A stretch of DNA of 64,000 bases from positions 124,001 through 188,000 of the forward strand of contig NZ_QZEY01000008.1 of assembly GCF_003594875.1 (NCBI RefSeq). The letters run 5' to 3'. The position numbers were made by a program, and so were the translations under genes. The stretch is from Bailinhaonella thermotolerans. Its GTDB lineage: Bacteria; Actinomycetota; Actinomycetes; Streptosporangiales; Streptosporangiaceae. Shown one piece after another: positions 41,694 to 50,404 of this stretch (the stretch's first letter is position 1; the number at the start of each line of letters is the position of its first letter). The notes under the pieces were generated by a model that did not search any database, was not told where the DNA came from, and worked only from the letters and a program-made list of their open reading frames with translations.

Positions 41694-42757
41694 GGCGGCT
41701 CTCCTTCGTGCCGGTGCAGGCGCCGCAGGTGGAACAGCAGGAGGGTGACCAGCATCAGCACCGTGAGCGTGGAGATCGCCGCCCCCAGGTCGTACTTGTT
41801 CAGCGAGCGCGCCACCTGGAAGGCGTACACGGGCAGGGTCGTGGTCGCCCCGTCGGGCCCGCCCTTGCTCACCGCCCAGATCTGGGCGAAGCACTTGAAC
41901 ACCCAGATCACCTCCAGCGAGGTGATCAGCCCGAACAGCGGCCGCAGGATCGGGAACGTGACCAGGCCGAACAGCCGCCACGACCCCGCTCCGTCGATCC
42001 GGGCCGACTCGTACAGCTCGCCGGGGATCGTGGTGATCCCGGCGTAGAGCGTGAGCGCGACGAACGGCACCGACTGCCACACCACGAGCAGGACGAGGAT
42101 CACGAACGTGGAGGTCCCGTCGGCGAACCAGGTGTGGCCCCGGAACGACTCCAGGCCCAGCGCGGTCAGCAGCCAGTTCACCACGCCGAGGCGGGACTGG
42201 AAGAGCCACTGGAAGACCGTGGTCGCGGCGAGCACGGGCACCGCCCACACGAGCACCATCCCGCTCATGAGCGCGAGCCGCATCCTCCGGCCGAGCGCCG
42301 CCAGCACGAGCGCGGTGAGCGTGCCCAGCACCATGATCGAGACGACGTTGACGCCGGTCCAGACCAGGGTCCGCCGGGTCACCTCCCAGAACTCGGGGTC
42401 ACCGAGCACCCGCCGGTAGTTCTCCAGCCCCACGAAGGCGGCCCCGCCCCGGATCAGCTCCCCGGCGCGGAAGTGCTGGAAGGAGATGACCACGTTCCGC
42501 AGCAGCGGATAGAGCAGCAGGTATCCGGCCCCTGCCACGGTCGGGGCGATGAGCAGGTACGGCCACAGGCCGACCAGGCGCGCCGCCCGCGCCGGGACGG
42601 GGGCGGGCGGCGCGGACCGGGCCCGGAGGGGCGGCCGCCCGGCCCCGGATCCGGGCCTCACGCCGGTCCCTGTCCCGGTCCCGGAGCCGGAGCCGGAGCC
42701 GGGACCAGGGCCGGAGCCGGGGCCGGTCCCGGGGTCGGTCAGGGGGGTCGTCGGCAA
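41690..42757 (-). CDS. ABC sugar transporter permease (MalF type)
   Basis: 355-residue permease. The first 50 residues are a Gly/Ser/Thr tract (GSGPGPGSGSGSGTGTG) from CCGGAG/CCGGTC repetition at 42660-42745, an oddity for this family. The remaining part has six helices (LWPYLLIAPTVAGAGYLLLY first) and the EAA loop ELYESARIDGAGSWRLFGLV. Start GTG/ATG at 42757 follows the binding protein gene by nine bases; the true start may lie further in, near ARAARLVGLWPY. It pairs with the downstream permease. Confidence 0.92.
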   Translation of the reverse strand: MPTTPLTDPGTGPGSGPGPGSGSGSGTGTGTGVRPGSGAGRPPLRARSAPPAPVPARAARLVGLWPYLLIAPTVAGAGYLLLYPLLRNVVISFQHFRAGELIRGGAAFVGLENYRRVLGDPEFWEVTRRTLVWTGVNVVSIMVLGTLTALVLAALGRRMRLALMSGMVLVWAVPVLAATTVFQWLFQSRLGVVNWLLTALGLESFRGHTWFADGTSTFVILVLLVVWQSVPFVALTLYAGITTIPGELYESARIDGAGSWRLFGLVTFPILRPLFGLITSLEVIWVFKCFAQIWAVSKGGPDGATTTLPVYAFQVARSLNKYDLGAAISTLTVLMLVTLLLFHLRRLHRHEGEPP

Positions 42758-42766
42758 CGTGGGTCC

Positions 42767-44038
42767 CTACGACCTGGTGTTGAGGATCTCGGTGATGACC
42801 TGGCTCGCCCTGGCGGCCTCGGTCCTGGGGTCGCCGCCGGTGAGGACCTTCGTCATGTACTCCTTGATCACGCCGCGGGCCTCGACGGCGGCCCACTGCG
42901 GCGTGTTGGGGGTGGCCCGGCCGTTCGCCGCGCCCGCCGCCATCGCGGCGCCGGCCTCGTCGTTCTTCAGGGCCCCGGCGAAGGCGACGCGGTTGGGGAC
43001 GTACTTCATCTCCACGGCCATGTCGGTCTGGAACCTCTCCCCCGCCAGGGCCTTGACCACCTCGTAGGCCGCGTCGTGGTGCTGGGACGCCTCGGGGATG
43101 ACCAGGTCCGAGCCGCCGGTGAAGACCGCGCCGGGCTTGTCGGCGGTCTTGCCGGGGATCGGGAAGAAGCCGAGCTTGCCCTTCATCGCGGGGTTGGCCC
43201 TCTCGACCGCCGCCGCGCCGCCGGGCACGGAGATGATCTGACCGACGTCGCCCTTGGCGAACACCTCGGCCTGGAGCGGCTTGGCCTCGTCGGCGTCCTT
43301 CGGGCCCTTGCCGAGCGCCTGGAGCCGCTTGTAGAAGTCCATCCCGGCCAGGGCCTGCGGGGTGTCCAGGGCGCCCTTCCACCGGACTCCCTCGTTGACG
43401 GCCAGGTCGCCGCCCTCGTCCCAGACGAACCCGGCGAGGGCGTACCACGTCTGGCCGGACAGGTAGATCCCCTGCGCCCCCGACCCGTTGACCTTCCCGG
43501 TCACCTTGAGCCACTCGTCGCGGGTCTTCGGCGGCTCCTTGACCCCGGCCTTCTCGAAGACCTCCTTGTTGTAGATCACCACGCGGTTGGCGGCGTACCA
43601 CGGCACGCCGTACTGCTTGCCGTCGATCTCGCCCGGCTCGGCGAGGCCGGGGAGCCAGTCGGAGCCGCCCAGGTCGACGGTCTTGTCGGTGAGGTCCTTC
43701 AGGCCGCCGCTCGCGGCGTACTCGGCTACCTGGGTGTTGCCCACCTCGATCACGTCGGGCGGGTCGTTGCTGGCCAGGGCGCTGGTGACCTTCTGGCCGA
43801 TGCCGTCCCACTCCTGGATCTGGATGTCCAGCCGCACATCGGGGCGGGTCTTCTCGAAGTCGGCCTTGAAGCGGGAGACGAGCGCGTCGGAGAGGGTGTC
43901 GCGCATGAACCACACGGTGAGGGTGACGGGCCCCGCGTTCTTCTCCCCCGCCGGGGGCCCGGCGGGGGAGCCGCAGGCGGCGGCGAGCAGGGCGGTGAGC
44001 GCCAGCAGGGCGGGGGCGGTGCGGAGGCGATACCTCAT
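42767..44038 (-). CDS. Extracellular sugar-binding lipoprotein of the ABC importer
   Basis: 423-residue solute-binding protein. The signal peptide ends in the lipobox LLAAACGS, giving a lipid-anchored cysteine. The mature part is a family 1 sugar-binding fold (TLTVWFMRDTLSDALVSRF, NDPPDVIEVGNTQVAEYAAS, YGVPWYAANRVVIYNKEVFE, GKLGFFPIPGKTADKPGAV, FTGGSDLVIPEASQHHDAA). With two permeases after it and a GH20 enzyme in the same direction, the likely ligand is an aminosugar oligosaccharide such as chitobiose (inference). The GntR regulator is divergent, and the shared promoter region contains repeated TTGGTAA half-sites. Confidence 0.94.
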   Translation of the reverse strand: MRYRLRTAPALLALTALLAAACGSPAGPPAGEKNAGPVTLTVWFMRDTLSDALVSRFKADFEKTRPDVRLDIQIQEWDGIGQKVTSALASNDPPDVIEVGNTQVAEYAASGGLKDLTDKTVDLGGSDWLPGLAEPGEIDGKQYGVPWYAANRVVIYNKEVFEKAGVKEPPKTRDEWLKVTGKVNGSGAQGIYLSGQTWYALAGFVWDEGGDLAVNEGVRWKGALDTPQALAGMDFYKRLQALGKGPKDADEAKPLQAEVFAKGDVGQIISVPGGAAAVERANPAMKGKLGFFPIPGKTADKPGAVFTGGSDLVIPEASQHHDAAYEVVKALAGERFQTDMAVEMKYVPNRVAFAGALKNDEAGAAMAAGAANGRATPNTPQWAAVEARGVIKEYMTKVLTGGDPRTEAARASQVITEILNTRS

Positions 44039-44055
44039 CTGCGCTCCATAGGTCA

Positions 44056-44180
44056 GATATTGGTAAATTATTGGCCTTGGACAGGTAGCATGTGTCTTAC
44101 CAGTTGTCGCGTCAAGACCTGGATATGACCGGAATTCCGGATCAGGTGGTCAGCTCAAGAGGTAAGATCTTGGTAAGGTT
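44056..44180. promoter_or_regulatory. Divergent operator/promoter region of the sugar importer and GntR gene
   Basis: Contains three related half-sites: ATTGGTAAAT (44059-44068), CTTACCAG in inverse orientation (44096-44103) and CTTGGTAAGG (44169-44178), plus a perfect 12-base palindrome CCGGAATTCCGG at 44129-44140 and AAGATCTT at 44164-44171. These are the natural candidates for binding by the adjacent GntR protein. The known DasR site (ACTGGTCTAGACCAGT) is not present. Confidence 0.55.
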
Positions 44181-44186
44181 GACGGT

Positions 44187-44921
44187 GTGACTCTGAACCT
44201 GCCGGCCGGGCTCAAGCGCGATCGGGTCCGTGACTTCCTGCTCGACCTCATCGCGGACAAGAAGGCGGGCGAGGCGATCCCGTCCGAGCGGGCGCTCTGC
44301 AAGGAGCTCGGCGTCTCCCGGCCCACGCTGCGCGCCGCCATAGACGACCTGGTCAGGTCCGGCATGCTGGTCCGCGAGCACGGCCGCGGCACCTTCACCG
44401 GCCCGCGCCGCGTCGTCCAGGCCCTCCGCGGCACCGGCACGAACGCCTTCTACACGCCCCCCGCCGAGGGTCACTGGCTCAGCCGGGTCCTGGAGTTCGG
44501 GGTGATCCCCGCGGGCGCCCCGCTGTCCGCCAGACTCCAGATCTCCCCGCCCGACCCCGTCGTCCGGATCGTACGGCTGCGCCTGGTGGACGACGAGCCC
44601 ATGTCCATCGAGCGCCTCCACCTGCCCCACGCGCTGATCCCCGGTCTCGAACCCGCCGACCTGGAGTCGGGGGTCTTCTACCGCGTCCTGCGTGAGCGTT
44701 TCGGCGTGGACGTGAGCGGAGCGGTGCAGACCATCGAGGCCACCGTCACCGACGAGACCGAGGCCGGGCTGCTGCACGTCCCCCAGCACGCCCCCGCCCT
44801 CCTGGTCGAGCGCACCACCCGCGACACCCTCGACCGGGTCGTGGAGTTCACCCGCTCCATCTACCGCGGCGACCGCTACCGGGTCACCTCCGAACTCCAC
44901 TTCGACGCCGCCTCCGGCTGA
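44187..44921 (+). CDS. GntR-family (HutC/UTRA) transcriptional regulator
   Basis: 244-residue regulator starting at GTG 44187. The winged helix-turn-helix occupies residues about 8-75 (IPSERALCKELGVSRPTLRA AIDDLVRSGMLVREHGRGTF as two adjoining motifs). A UTRA ligand-binding domain follows (LQISPPDPVVRIVRLRLVDD, MSIERLHLPHALIPGL, LLVERTTRDTLDRVVEFTRS, YRVTSELHFDA). HutC-type members with a divergent sugar ABC operon usually repress it and are released by a phosphorylated sugar. DasR-like function is possible but the expected DNA site is absent. Confidence 0.93.
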   Translation: MTLNLPAGLKRDRVRDFLLDLIADKKAGEAIPSERALCKELGVSRPTLRAAIDDLVRSGMLVREHGRGTFTGPRRVVQALRGTGTNAFYTPPAEGHWLSRVLEFGVIPAGAPLSARLQISPPDPVVRIVRLRLVDDEPMSIERLHLPHALIPGLEPADLESGVFYRVLRERFGVDVSGAVQTIEATVTDETEAGLLHVPQHAPALLVERTTRDTLDRVVEFTRSIYRGDRYRVTSELHFDAASG

Positions 44922-45000
44922 CCCCCGCACGCGCTCCCCGCACGCGCCCCCCGCACGTGCCCCCCGCGCGCCCCCGCCGTGCCGCCTCCGTCCGCGCCCC

Positions 45001-45040
45001 TCGCGTACGGCCCCTCGCGTACGGCCCCTCGCGTACGGCC
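45001..45040. repeat. 14-bp tandem triplicate
   Basis: Nearly three copies of TCGCGTACGGCCCC (45001-45014, 45015-45028, 45029-45040) in the 220-base gap between the GntR gene and the anti-sigma gene. Nothing else is apparent in that gap. Confidence 0.93.
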
Positions 45041-45142
45041 ACGCGGCGGGGCTCTCCGGTCACACCGGGCGGGCCGGAGGAGGGCCGTCAGGCCGCGGAG
45101 GAAGGGCCCGCGCCGCCGGCCGGAGGAGGACGCCTCGCGCCC

Positions 45143-45874
45143 TCAGGCGGGGATGCGGAGGAGGGTGCGGCCGTCGGCGGTGACTATCTCGAAGGCCTTG
45201 ATCTGGTCCCGGGGGAAGCTGGTCATGCCGGTGTAGCGGGCCGGGCCGTAGTAGTCCACGAACCAGCTCGACGTGTACTCGCGGCCGTCGTCCCGGCTGA
45301 CCGCGACCAGGCTGCACCGGGTGCCCCTGGGGACCCCGCGCAGCCGTACGACGAGGTCGGTGCCGTTGGCGCGCGGGCGCATCTCGACGGAGGCGGCCAC
45401 GCGGCCGTCGGCGGCGCCGGCCGAGACCACGGGGGCCGGGGCGCCGGACGGGGCCGGGGTGGGCGGCCGCGTCGGGACCGGGGCGGGGGTGACGGGGGCG
45501 GGCGAGGTGATCGCGACCGGCGGGGTCCGCGCCTCGCGGGGGGCGAGTCCGGCGAACGCGGCCACCGCCGCCGCGACGGCGGCGGCCGCCGCGGCCGCGA
45601 CCACGCCGAGGCGGGCGCGCTGGCGGCGGCGCTCGCGGGCGACCTCGGCGAGGAGCCGGTCCAGCAGATGCGCCGGGGGCTGGACGGCGGCCTGCTCCAC
45701 GTCGCGCTCGGTGACCTTGGCCAGGAGGCCGGGCAGCGGCGCGAGCACGGCGAGCTCGGCGGCGCAGGCGCGGCACTCCGCCAGGTGCTCCTCCACGCGG
45801 GCGCGCTCGCCGGGGTCCAGCGCGCCGAGGACGTGCGCGCCGAGCGCGGTCCGCACCGCGGAGCAGTCGATCAT
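45143..45874 (-). CDS. Zinc-finger anti-sigma factor (membrane-anchored)
   Basis: 243 residues from ATG 45874, overlapping the sigma factor stop. The N-terminal zinc anti-sigma domain has the H-x3-C-x2-C motif in VEEHLAECRACAAEL (about residues 27-41). One membrane helix (VVAAAAAAAVAAAVAAFAGL, about 88-108) separates it from a Pro/Thr-rich stalk and an exported C-terminal domain (VEMRPRANGTDLVVRLRGVP, SSWFVDYYGPARYTG). It should bind and hold the ECF sigma factor until a redox or envelope signal. The C-terminal domain resembles those reading out cell-envelope state, but its ligand is unknown. Confidence 0.92.
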   Translation of the reverse strand: MIDCSAVRTALGAHVLGALDPGERARVEEHLAECRACAAELAVLAPLPGLLAKVTERDVEQAAVQPPAHLLDRLLAEVARERRRQRARLGVVAAAAAAAVAAAVAAFAGLAPREARTPPVAITSPAPVTPAPVPTRPPTPAPSGAPAPVVSAGAADGRVAASVEMRPRANGTDLVVRLRGVPRGTRCSLVAVSRDDGREYTSSWFVDYYGPARYTGMTSFPRDQIKAFEIVTADGRTLLRIPA

Positions 45875-46383
45875 GGCGCCAGCCCCCGTTCCTCCAGGGC
45901 GAGGCGCAGGGCGCGGAGGGCGTAGTACGTGCGCGACTTGACCGTGCCCTGCGGGATGCCGAGCACGTCGGCGGCCTGCTTGACCGACCGGCCCCGGTAG
46001 TAGGTCTCGATCAGCACCTCCCGGTGCTCGGGGCGCAGGTCGGCCAGGGCCTCGGCGACCGCCCAGGACTCCACCGCGCGGTCGAGGTCGTCGTCGGCGG
46101 GGAGTACGGCCAGCGCCTCGTCGCCGATCTCCCTGGGACGGGCCAGGCGCGCGCGGTGCCCGTCGCGGACGAGGTTGCGGGCCACGGTGAACAGCCACGG
46201 GCGGGCGGGCCTGCCGGCCAGGGCCTCGGGGTGCCGCCAGGCCCGCAGCAGCGTCTCCTGGACGATGTCCTCGGCCCGCTGCCGGTCGCCGGTCAGTCTG
46301 ATGACGTAGCCGAGGAGCGGGCGCGCGTGCTCGTCGAAGAGCGCTCGCATGAGGTCTTCGTCCGCGCTGGGAGCTCGGCCCAC
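45871..46383 (-). CDS. ECF-type RNA polymerase sigma factor
   Basis: 170-residue sigma factor. Region 2 (MRALFDEHARPLLGYVIRL, AEDIVQETLLRAWRHPEAL, ARPWLFTVARNLVRDGHRAR) and region 4 (LRPEHREVLIETYYRGRSVK, QAADVLGIPQGTVKSRTYYA) are complete. The sequence is close to actinobacterial SigL/SigK-like factors paired with zinc anti-sigma proteins. It is translationally coupled to the anti-sigma gene (ATGA). Start is the codon at 46383. Its own promoter would lie in the 130-base gap upstream, where I see no clear AAC-type -35 element. Confidence 0.94.
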   Translation of the reverse strand: MGRAPSADEDLMRALFDEHARPLLGYVIRLTGDRQRAEDIVQETLLRAWRHPEALAGRPARPWLFTVARNLVRDGHRARLARPREIGDEALAVLPADDDLDRAVESWAVAEALADLRPEHREVLIETYYRGRSVKQAADVLGIPQGTVKSRTYYALRALRLALEERGLAP

Positions 46384-46515
46384 ACCTCACACACGTACGC
46401 CCGCCCCGATCGGTTCACAAGCCCCGCGGATCACCCCGGGGACCGCGAAGGACCCCGTGAAGCCCCGAAGAGCCCCGAAGGCCCTCGAAGGCCCGGAAGG
46501 CCCCGGAGGCGGCGC

Positions 46516-47196
46516 CTAACCCCGGAGCGGGACGTTCTCGCCCACGGCCTTGACCTCCAGGCCCTCGGAGGTGGGCCGGGCGCCGGTGACCTTGAGGCCG
46601 AGCGGGAGGTTGCGGACCGGGACGAGGTAGGTCATCCGCGCGTAGAACGCCCTGGGCACGGGCACCCCGCCCGCGTCCACCTCGGTCGGCGTGACCTGGA
46701 TGCCGCCCTCGGTGGTCGTGACCTTGAGCTCGGCCTTCACCGGCACCTCGCGGCCGAGCAGGTTGAGCTTGCCCGAAACGGTGAGCGCGTCGCCGTTCCC
46801 GCCGATCTCCATGCCCTGGGGGGCGCGGGCGGCGATGGTCTCGCGCGAGATCACGGCGCTGCCCTCCACCCGGTCCGCCACGATCTTGGTGGCGCCGGTG
46901 CTGCTCAGCAGCTCGGACAGCGGGGCGCGCACGCCGTGCAGGGTGGCGTCCACCCGGGCCAGCTTCACCCCGTCGCGGTTCATCGGGCCCATCTTGACCG
47001 CGATCTCGTCGTACGTGCCGCCGAGCGCCTGCGTCAGGAAGGGGATGCCCCGGATGTCCACCTCGGGCTGCTGCGAGAGCTTGTAACGCGAGGCGACCTG
47101 GCGGGCTATCTCCTTCTCCGCCCCCGCGACGGCGACGCGGTCGACCACGCCGACCACCACGGCCAGGAGCACCAGCACGACGAGCAGCTTACGCAT
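46516..47196 (-). CDS. DUF2993 (LmeA-like) exported protein
   Basis: 226-residue protein with an uncleaved or cleaved N-terminal hydrophobic segment (LLVVLVLLAVVVGVVDRVAV) and a BPI/TULIP-like lipid-binding body (VDIRGIPFLTQALGGTYDEI, PRAFYARMTYLVPVRNLPLG). DUF2993 includes mycobacterial LmeA, a phosphatidylinositol-mannoside-binding protein of the periplasm. The role here is probably lipid or lipoglycan handling in the envelope, by analogy. It lies between the sigma/anti-sigma pair and the MoaD-like gene, an order close to the glnR neighbourhood of other actinomycetes as I recall it. Confidence 0.88.
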   Translation of the reverse strand: MRKLLVVLVLLAVVVGVVDRVAVAGAEKEIARQVASRYKLSQQPEVDIRGIPFLTQALGGTYDEIAVKMGPMNRDGVKLARVDATLHGVRAPLSELLSSTGATKIVADRVEGSAVISRETIAARAPQGMEIGGNGDALTVSGKLNLLGREVPVKAELKVTTTEGGIQVTPTEVDAGGVPVPRAFYARMTYLVPVRNLPLGLKVTGARPTSEGLEVKAVGENVPLRG

Positions 47197-47278
47197 CCAT
47201 CACTCCTTCGGCCCATGACGAGGCAACATTACCCGCGAGGCCGCCCGCCGGGCTTCCCGCGCGGGCTTCTCGCCGGGG

Positions 47279-47533
47279 TCAGCCGCCGGCGAAGGGCGGG
47301 AGGACCTCGACGACGGCGTCCGCGGGGAGGCGGACGGACTCGTGCGGGCGGGTGCCGACCGGGTCGCCGTCCACCAGGTACGAGCTGAGCCCGAGCACCC
47401 GCGCGAACCGCTCGTCGCCGGGGCGCCGCCGTACGGCCGCCGCGAGCGCCTCCGCGAGGGTCTCCTCGGCGAAGGGCTCCTCCGCCACGCCCGCGGCGTC
47501 CTTGGCGGCGGCCCAGTAGCGGATGGTCCCCAT
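47279..47533 (-). CDS. MoaD/ThiS-family sulfur-carrier protein
   Basis: 84-residue ubiquitin-like protein, ATG 47533 (MGTIRYWAAAKDAAG). It ends in the PPFAGG diglycine tail that is thiocarboxylated by an E1-like partner, and carries RPHESVRLPADAVVEVLPP as in MoaD. It would serve as a sulfur donor in molybdopterin or another sulfur-insertion pathway. No E1-like or MoaE gene adjoins it. It is divergent from glnR. Confidence 0.92.
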   Translation of the reverse strand: MGTIRYWAAAKDAAGVAEEPFAEETLAEALAAAVRRRPGDERFARVLGLSSYLVDGDPVGTRPHESVRLPADAVVEVLPPFAGG

Positions 47534-47686
47534 CACGCACTCCTCTCCTGACCTGCGGCGATAGCGCCGGGTCTCGCGGGTCGGACGCGGCGTGAGCACC
47601 GCGCCCCCGTCGGATATCCTCGCGTAAGAGAGGACTCGGGCGACGCTGCCCCCGGGTCCTCGTGCCGTTTCTGAGAGGAGACGCCG

Positions 47687-48394
47687 GTGAGCAACCTGCT
47701 GTTGCTGACGAACGCGCTGGAGCCGTCCGCCCAGGTACTGCCCGCGCTGGGGCTGCTCCTGCACTCGGTCCGGGTGGCCCCGGCCGAGGCGTCGGCCCTG
47801 CTGGACGCTCCCCCGGTGGACGCGGTCCTCGTGGACGCGCGGCGCGACCTCGTCCAGGCCAAGAGCCTGTGCCGCCTCCTCCAGACCACCGGCGTGGACT
47901 GCCCGATGTTCGCGATCGTCACCGAGGGCGGCCTGGCCGCGATGACCGCCGAGTGGGGCGTGGACGACGTCCTCCTCGACACCGCCGGGCCCGCCGAGGT
48001 CGAGGCCCGCCTGCGCCTGGCGATCGGCCGCCGCGACCTCGCCGCCGTGGACGACGCCCCCGACGAGATCCGCAGCGGCGACCTCACGATCGACGAGGCC
48101 ACCTACTCCGCCCGCCTCCGCGGCCGGGTCCTCGACCTCACCTTCAAGGAGTTCGAGCTCCTGAAGTACCTGGCGCAGCATCCAGGCCGCGTCTTCACCC
48201 GCGCCCAGCTCCTCCAGGAGGTCTGGGGCTACGACTACTTCGGCGGCACGAGGACCGTGGACGTCCACGTGCGCCGCCTCCGCGCCAAACTGGGCGCCGA
48301 GTACGAATCCCTCATCGGCACCGTCCGCAACGTCGGCTACCGCTTCGTCCCCGACCGCGGCGACCACGCCGAGGAGCCCGCCGCCCGCCGCTGA
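47687..48394 (+). CDS. glnR: Nitrogen-response regulator GlnR
   Basis: 235-residue OmpR-type regulator that I recognise as GlnR, the global regulator of nitrogen assimilation genes in actinomycetes. It starts at GTG 47687 ([20 protein letters not shown]) after GAGAGGAG. The atypical receiver domain (residues 1-115, [39 protein letters not shown]) keeps the aspartate but lacks a normal phosphorylation pocket. The winged helix has [40 protein letters not shown] and [10 protein letters not shown]. As usual it has no cognate kinase. The 150-base gap before it should contain the promoter. Confidence 0.96.
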   Translation: MSNLLLLTNALEPSAQVLPALGLLLHSVRVAPAEASALLDAPPVDAVLVDARRDLVQAKSLCRLLQTTGVDCPMFAIVTEGGLAAMTAEWGVDDVLLDTAGPAEVEARLRLAIGRRDLAAVDDAPDEIRSGDLTIDEATYSARLRGRVLDLTFKEFELLKYLAQHPGRVFTRAQLLQEVWGYDYFGGTRTVDVHVRRLRAKLGAEYESLIGTVRNVGYRFVPDRGDHAEEPAARR

Positions 48395-48507
48395 CCCCCG
48401 GAGAGCCCCTCGCCGACCCCCGGAGAGCCCCTCACGGCCGCCGCCGACCCCCGGCCTTCTCACCTGCGCCGCCGCTCCCCGGCCTTCCCACCGAGGATCA
48501 AGCCCTC

Positions 48508-49380
48508 TCACACCCCGCCGAGGATCGTCAGCTCCTCCTCCGTGAGAGTCAGGGACGCCGCCGCGGCGCTGTCGCGGATGGACTCCGGGCGGGTGGAGCC
48601 GGGGATGGGGACGACCCGGTCCGAGAGGGAGAGGTGCCAGGCGAGGGCGACGCGCTGCGGGCTGACCCCGCGCTCCCTCGCGACGTCGTGGAACGGCGTC
48701 CGCGCGGCGGGCCCCTCCGCGTCGAGGGCGCTGCGCGAGATGCCGCCGAGCGGGCTCCAGGGCAGGAAGGCGACGCCCAGCTCGTCGCAGAGACGCAGCT
48801 CGGGGGCGCTGTCGCGGACGGCCGGGGAGAACCGGTTCTGGACCGAGGCCAGCCGCCCGCCGAGGACGTCGTACGCCTCGCGGATCTGGTCCTCGTCCAC
48901 GTTGGAGATCCCGGCCATGCGAATGTCGCCCTCGTCGAGGAGGTCGCGCAGTGCCCCCACCGACTCGGCGAACGGGACGGCCGGGTCCGGCTTGTGGAGC
49001 TGGTAGAGGCCGATCGCGTCCACGCCGAGGCGCTTCAGCGAGCCCTTGGCGGCCCGCCGCAGGTGGCGCGGGTCGCCGTTCACGGTCCAGGAGCCGTCGC
49101 CGGGCCGTCCCCTGCCGCCCTTGGTGGCGACCAGGACCCCGCTCACGTCGCCGCCGTACGCCGCGAGGGCGCGGGCGACCAGCAGCTCGTTGTGGCCCTC
49201 CTCGCCGGCGTGCCAGTGGTAGGAGTCGGCCGTGTCGATGAGGGTGACCCCCGCGTCGAGGGCGGCGTGGATGGTGGCGATGGCCCGGCCCTCGTCCGGG
49301 CGGCCCTCGATGGAGAGGGGCATCGCGCCCAGCCCGACCGCGGCCACCTCGGCGTCTCCGATGACGCGGATCTCGTTCAT
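48508..49380 (-). CDS. Aldo/keto reductase
   Basis: 290-residue NADPH-dependent oxidoreductase, ATG 49380. Barrel motifs include LIDTADSYHWHAGEEGHNEL with the catalytic aspartate and tyrosine, VLVATKGGRGRPGDGSW with the lysine, and LYQLHKPDPAVP with the histidine. The C-terminal cofactor site reads VVPIPGSTRPESIRDSAAA. The substrate is unknown. It is divergent from a LysR regulator, 72 bases apart, which very likely controls it. Confidence 0.94.
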   Translation of the reverse strand: MNEIRVIGDAEVAAVGLGAMPLSIEGRPDEGRAIATIHAALDAGVTLIDTADSYHWHAGEEGHNELLVARALAAYGGDVSGVLVATKGGRGRPGDGSWTVNGDPRHLRRAAKGSLKRLGVDAIGLYQLHKPDPAVPFAESVGALRDLLDEGDIRMAGISNVDEDQIREAYDVLGGRLASVQNRFSPAVRDSAPELRLCDELGVAFLPWSPLGGISRSALDAEGPAARTPFHDVARERGVSPQRVALAWHLSLSDRVVPIPGSTRPESIRDSAAAASLTLTEEELTILGGV

Positions 49381-49452
49381 GGCACCCGATCCTGCCCGCC
49401 TATAGTCACCAGCGGTAGTGATGACTTCCTTAACCCGTCGTAAGGAGAACTG
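49381..49452. promoter_or_regulatory. Divergent promoter/operator between the aldo/keto reductase and LysR genes
   Basis: 72-base region containing CTATAGTCACCAGCGG and TAGTGATGACTTC (about 49399-49428), an imperfect dyad around GTCAC/GTGAT of the kind LysR proteins bind. AAGGAG at 49442-49447 is the ribosome-binding site for the TTG start of the LysR gene. Confidence 0.5.
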
Positions 49453-50343
49453 TTGATCGACGTCCGCAGGCTGGCCGTGCTCCGCGAGGTGGCCAGGCAC
49501 GGGAGCTTCAACCGCGCGGCGGCGGCCCTGCGGTTCACCCCCTCGGCGGTGTCCCAGCAGGTCGCGGCCCTGGAGCGGGGGCTCGGCACCACGGTCGTGG
49601 AGCGCAGCACCCGCGGGGTCACCCTCACCGAGCCCGGCCGGCTCCTCGTCGAGGCGGCCGAGGCCATCGACGCTGAGCTCGCCGACGCCCGCGAGCGCAT
49701 CGATCGCCTGTCCTCGGCGCGGGAGCGGCTCACGATCGCCGCCTTCGCCAGCGGCGGCCGGATCCTGCTGCCCCCGGCGCTGGGCCGCTTCGCCGCGGCG
49801 CACCCGGAGGTGGAGCTGACGATCCTGGAGCGCGAGCCCGAGGACGCCCTGCCCCTGGTCGCCCAGGGCCGCGCGGACCTCGCGCTGGCCTACCACTTCG
49901 ACGGCCCGCCTCCGTCCCGCCCCGGCGACCGCGCCCGCTTCGACTGGACGCCGCTCCGCCGGGACCCCCTGCGCGCCGTGCTCCCGAGCACGCATCCCCT
50001 CGCCGCCCGGGACTCCCTCCACCTGGCCGAGCTGGCGGAGGAGCGCTGGATCCTGGGCTGCCTCAAGACCAACGACCTCCTCGCCAGGTACGCCCACCTC
50101 GCCGGCTTCGAGCTGACCGTCGCGTGCGGCGCCACCGACTACTTCTTCGCCCAGGCCCTGGTGACGGCGGGCGTCGGCGTCGCCCTCATCCCCGAGATCG
50201 CGCTGTCCCCCGACCCCGCCCTCACCGCCGTCCCCCTGGAGGCCCCCAGCCCCTCCCGCTTCATCGGCGTGGCCACCCCCCGCCGCCCCGGCCCCCTCCA
50301 CCCCTACGTGGACGAGCTCCGCGCCCTCCTGACCGCTCCCTGA
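49453..50343 (+). CDS. LysR-family transcriptional regulator
   Basis: 296-residue regulator beginning at a TTG (49453) with AAGGAG five bases upstream. The N-terminal helix-turn-helix (LAVLREVARHGSFNRAAAAL, FTPSAVSQQVAALERGLG) is followed by a LysR substrate-binding domain (LTIAAFASGGRILLPPALGR, VAQGRADLALAYHF, VTAGVGVALIPEIALSPDPA). It is divergent from the aldo/keto reductase gene and probably activates it in response to a substrate; autoregulation is usual in the family. Confidence 0.94.
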   Translation: MIDVRRLAVLREVARHGSFNRAAAALRFTPSAVSQQVAALERGLGTTVVERSTRGVTLTEPGRLLVEAAEAIDAELADARERIDRLSSARERLTIAAFASGGRILLPPALGRFAAAHPEVELTILEREPEDALPLVAQGRADLALAYHFDGPPPSRPGDRARFDWTPLRRDPLRAVLPSTHPLAARDSLHLAELAEERWILGCLKTNDLLARYAHLAGFELTVACGATDYFFAQALVTAGVGVALIPEIALSPDPALTAVPLEAPSPSRFIGVATPRRPGPLHPYVDELRALLTAP

Positions 50344-50404
50344 CCCCGCCGGGCGCCTCCCCGCCCGCCGTACGGACCGAGGTCGAGGGCGACCGGCTCG
50401 GGCA

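Noticed and set aside
44056-44180. DasR binding site
   Set aside because: The expected ACTGGTCTAGACCAGT-like sequence is not present; only TTGGTAA-type half-sites are seen.
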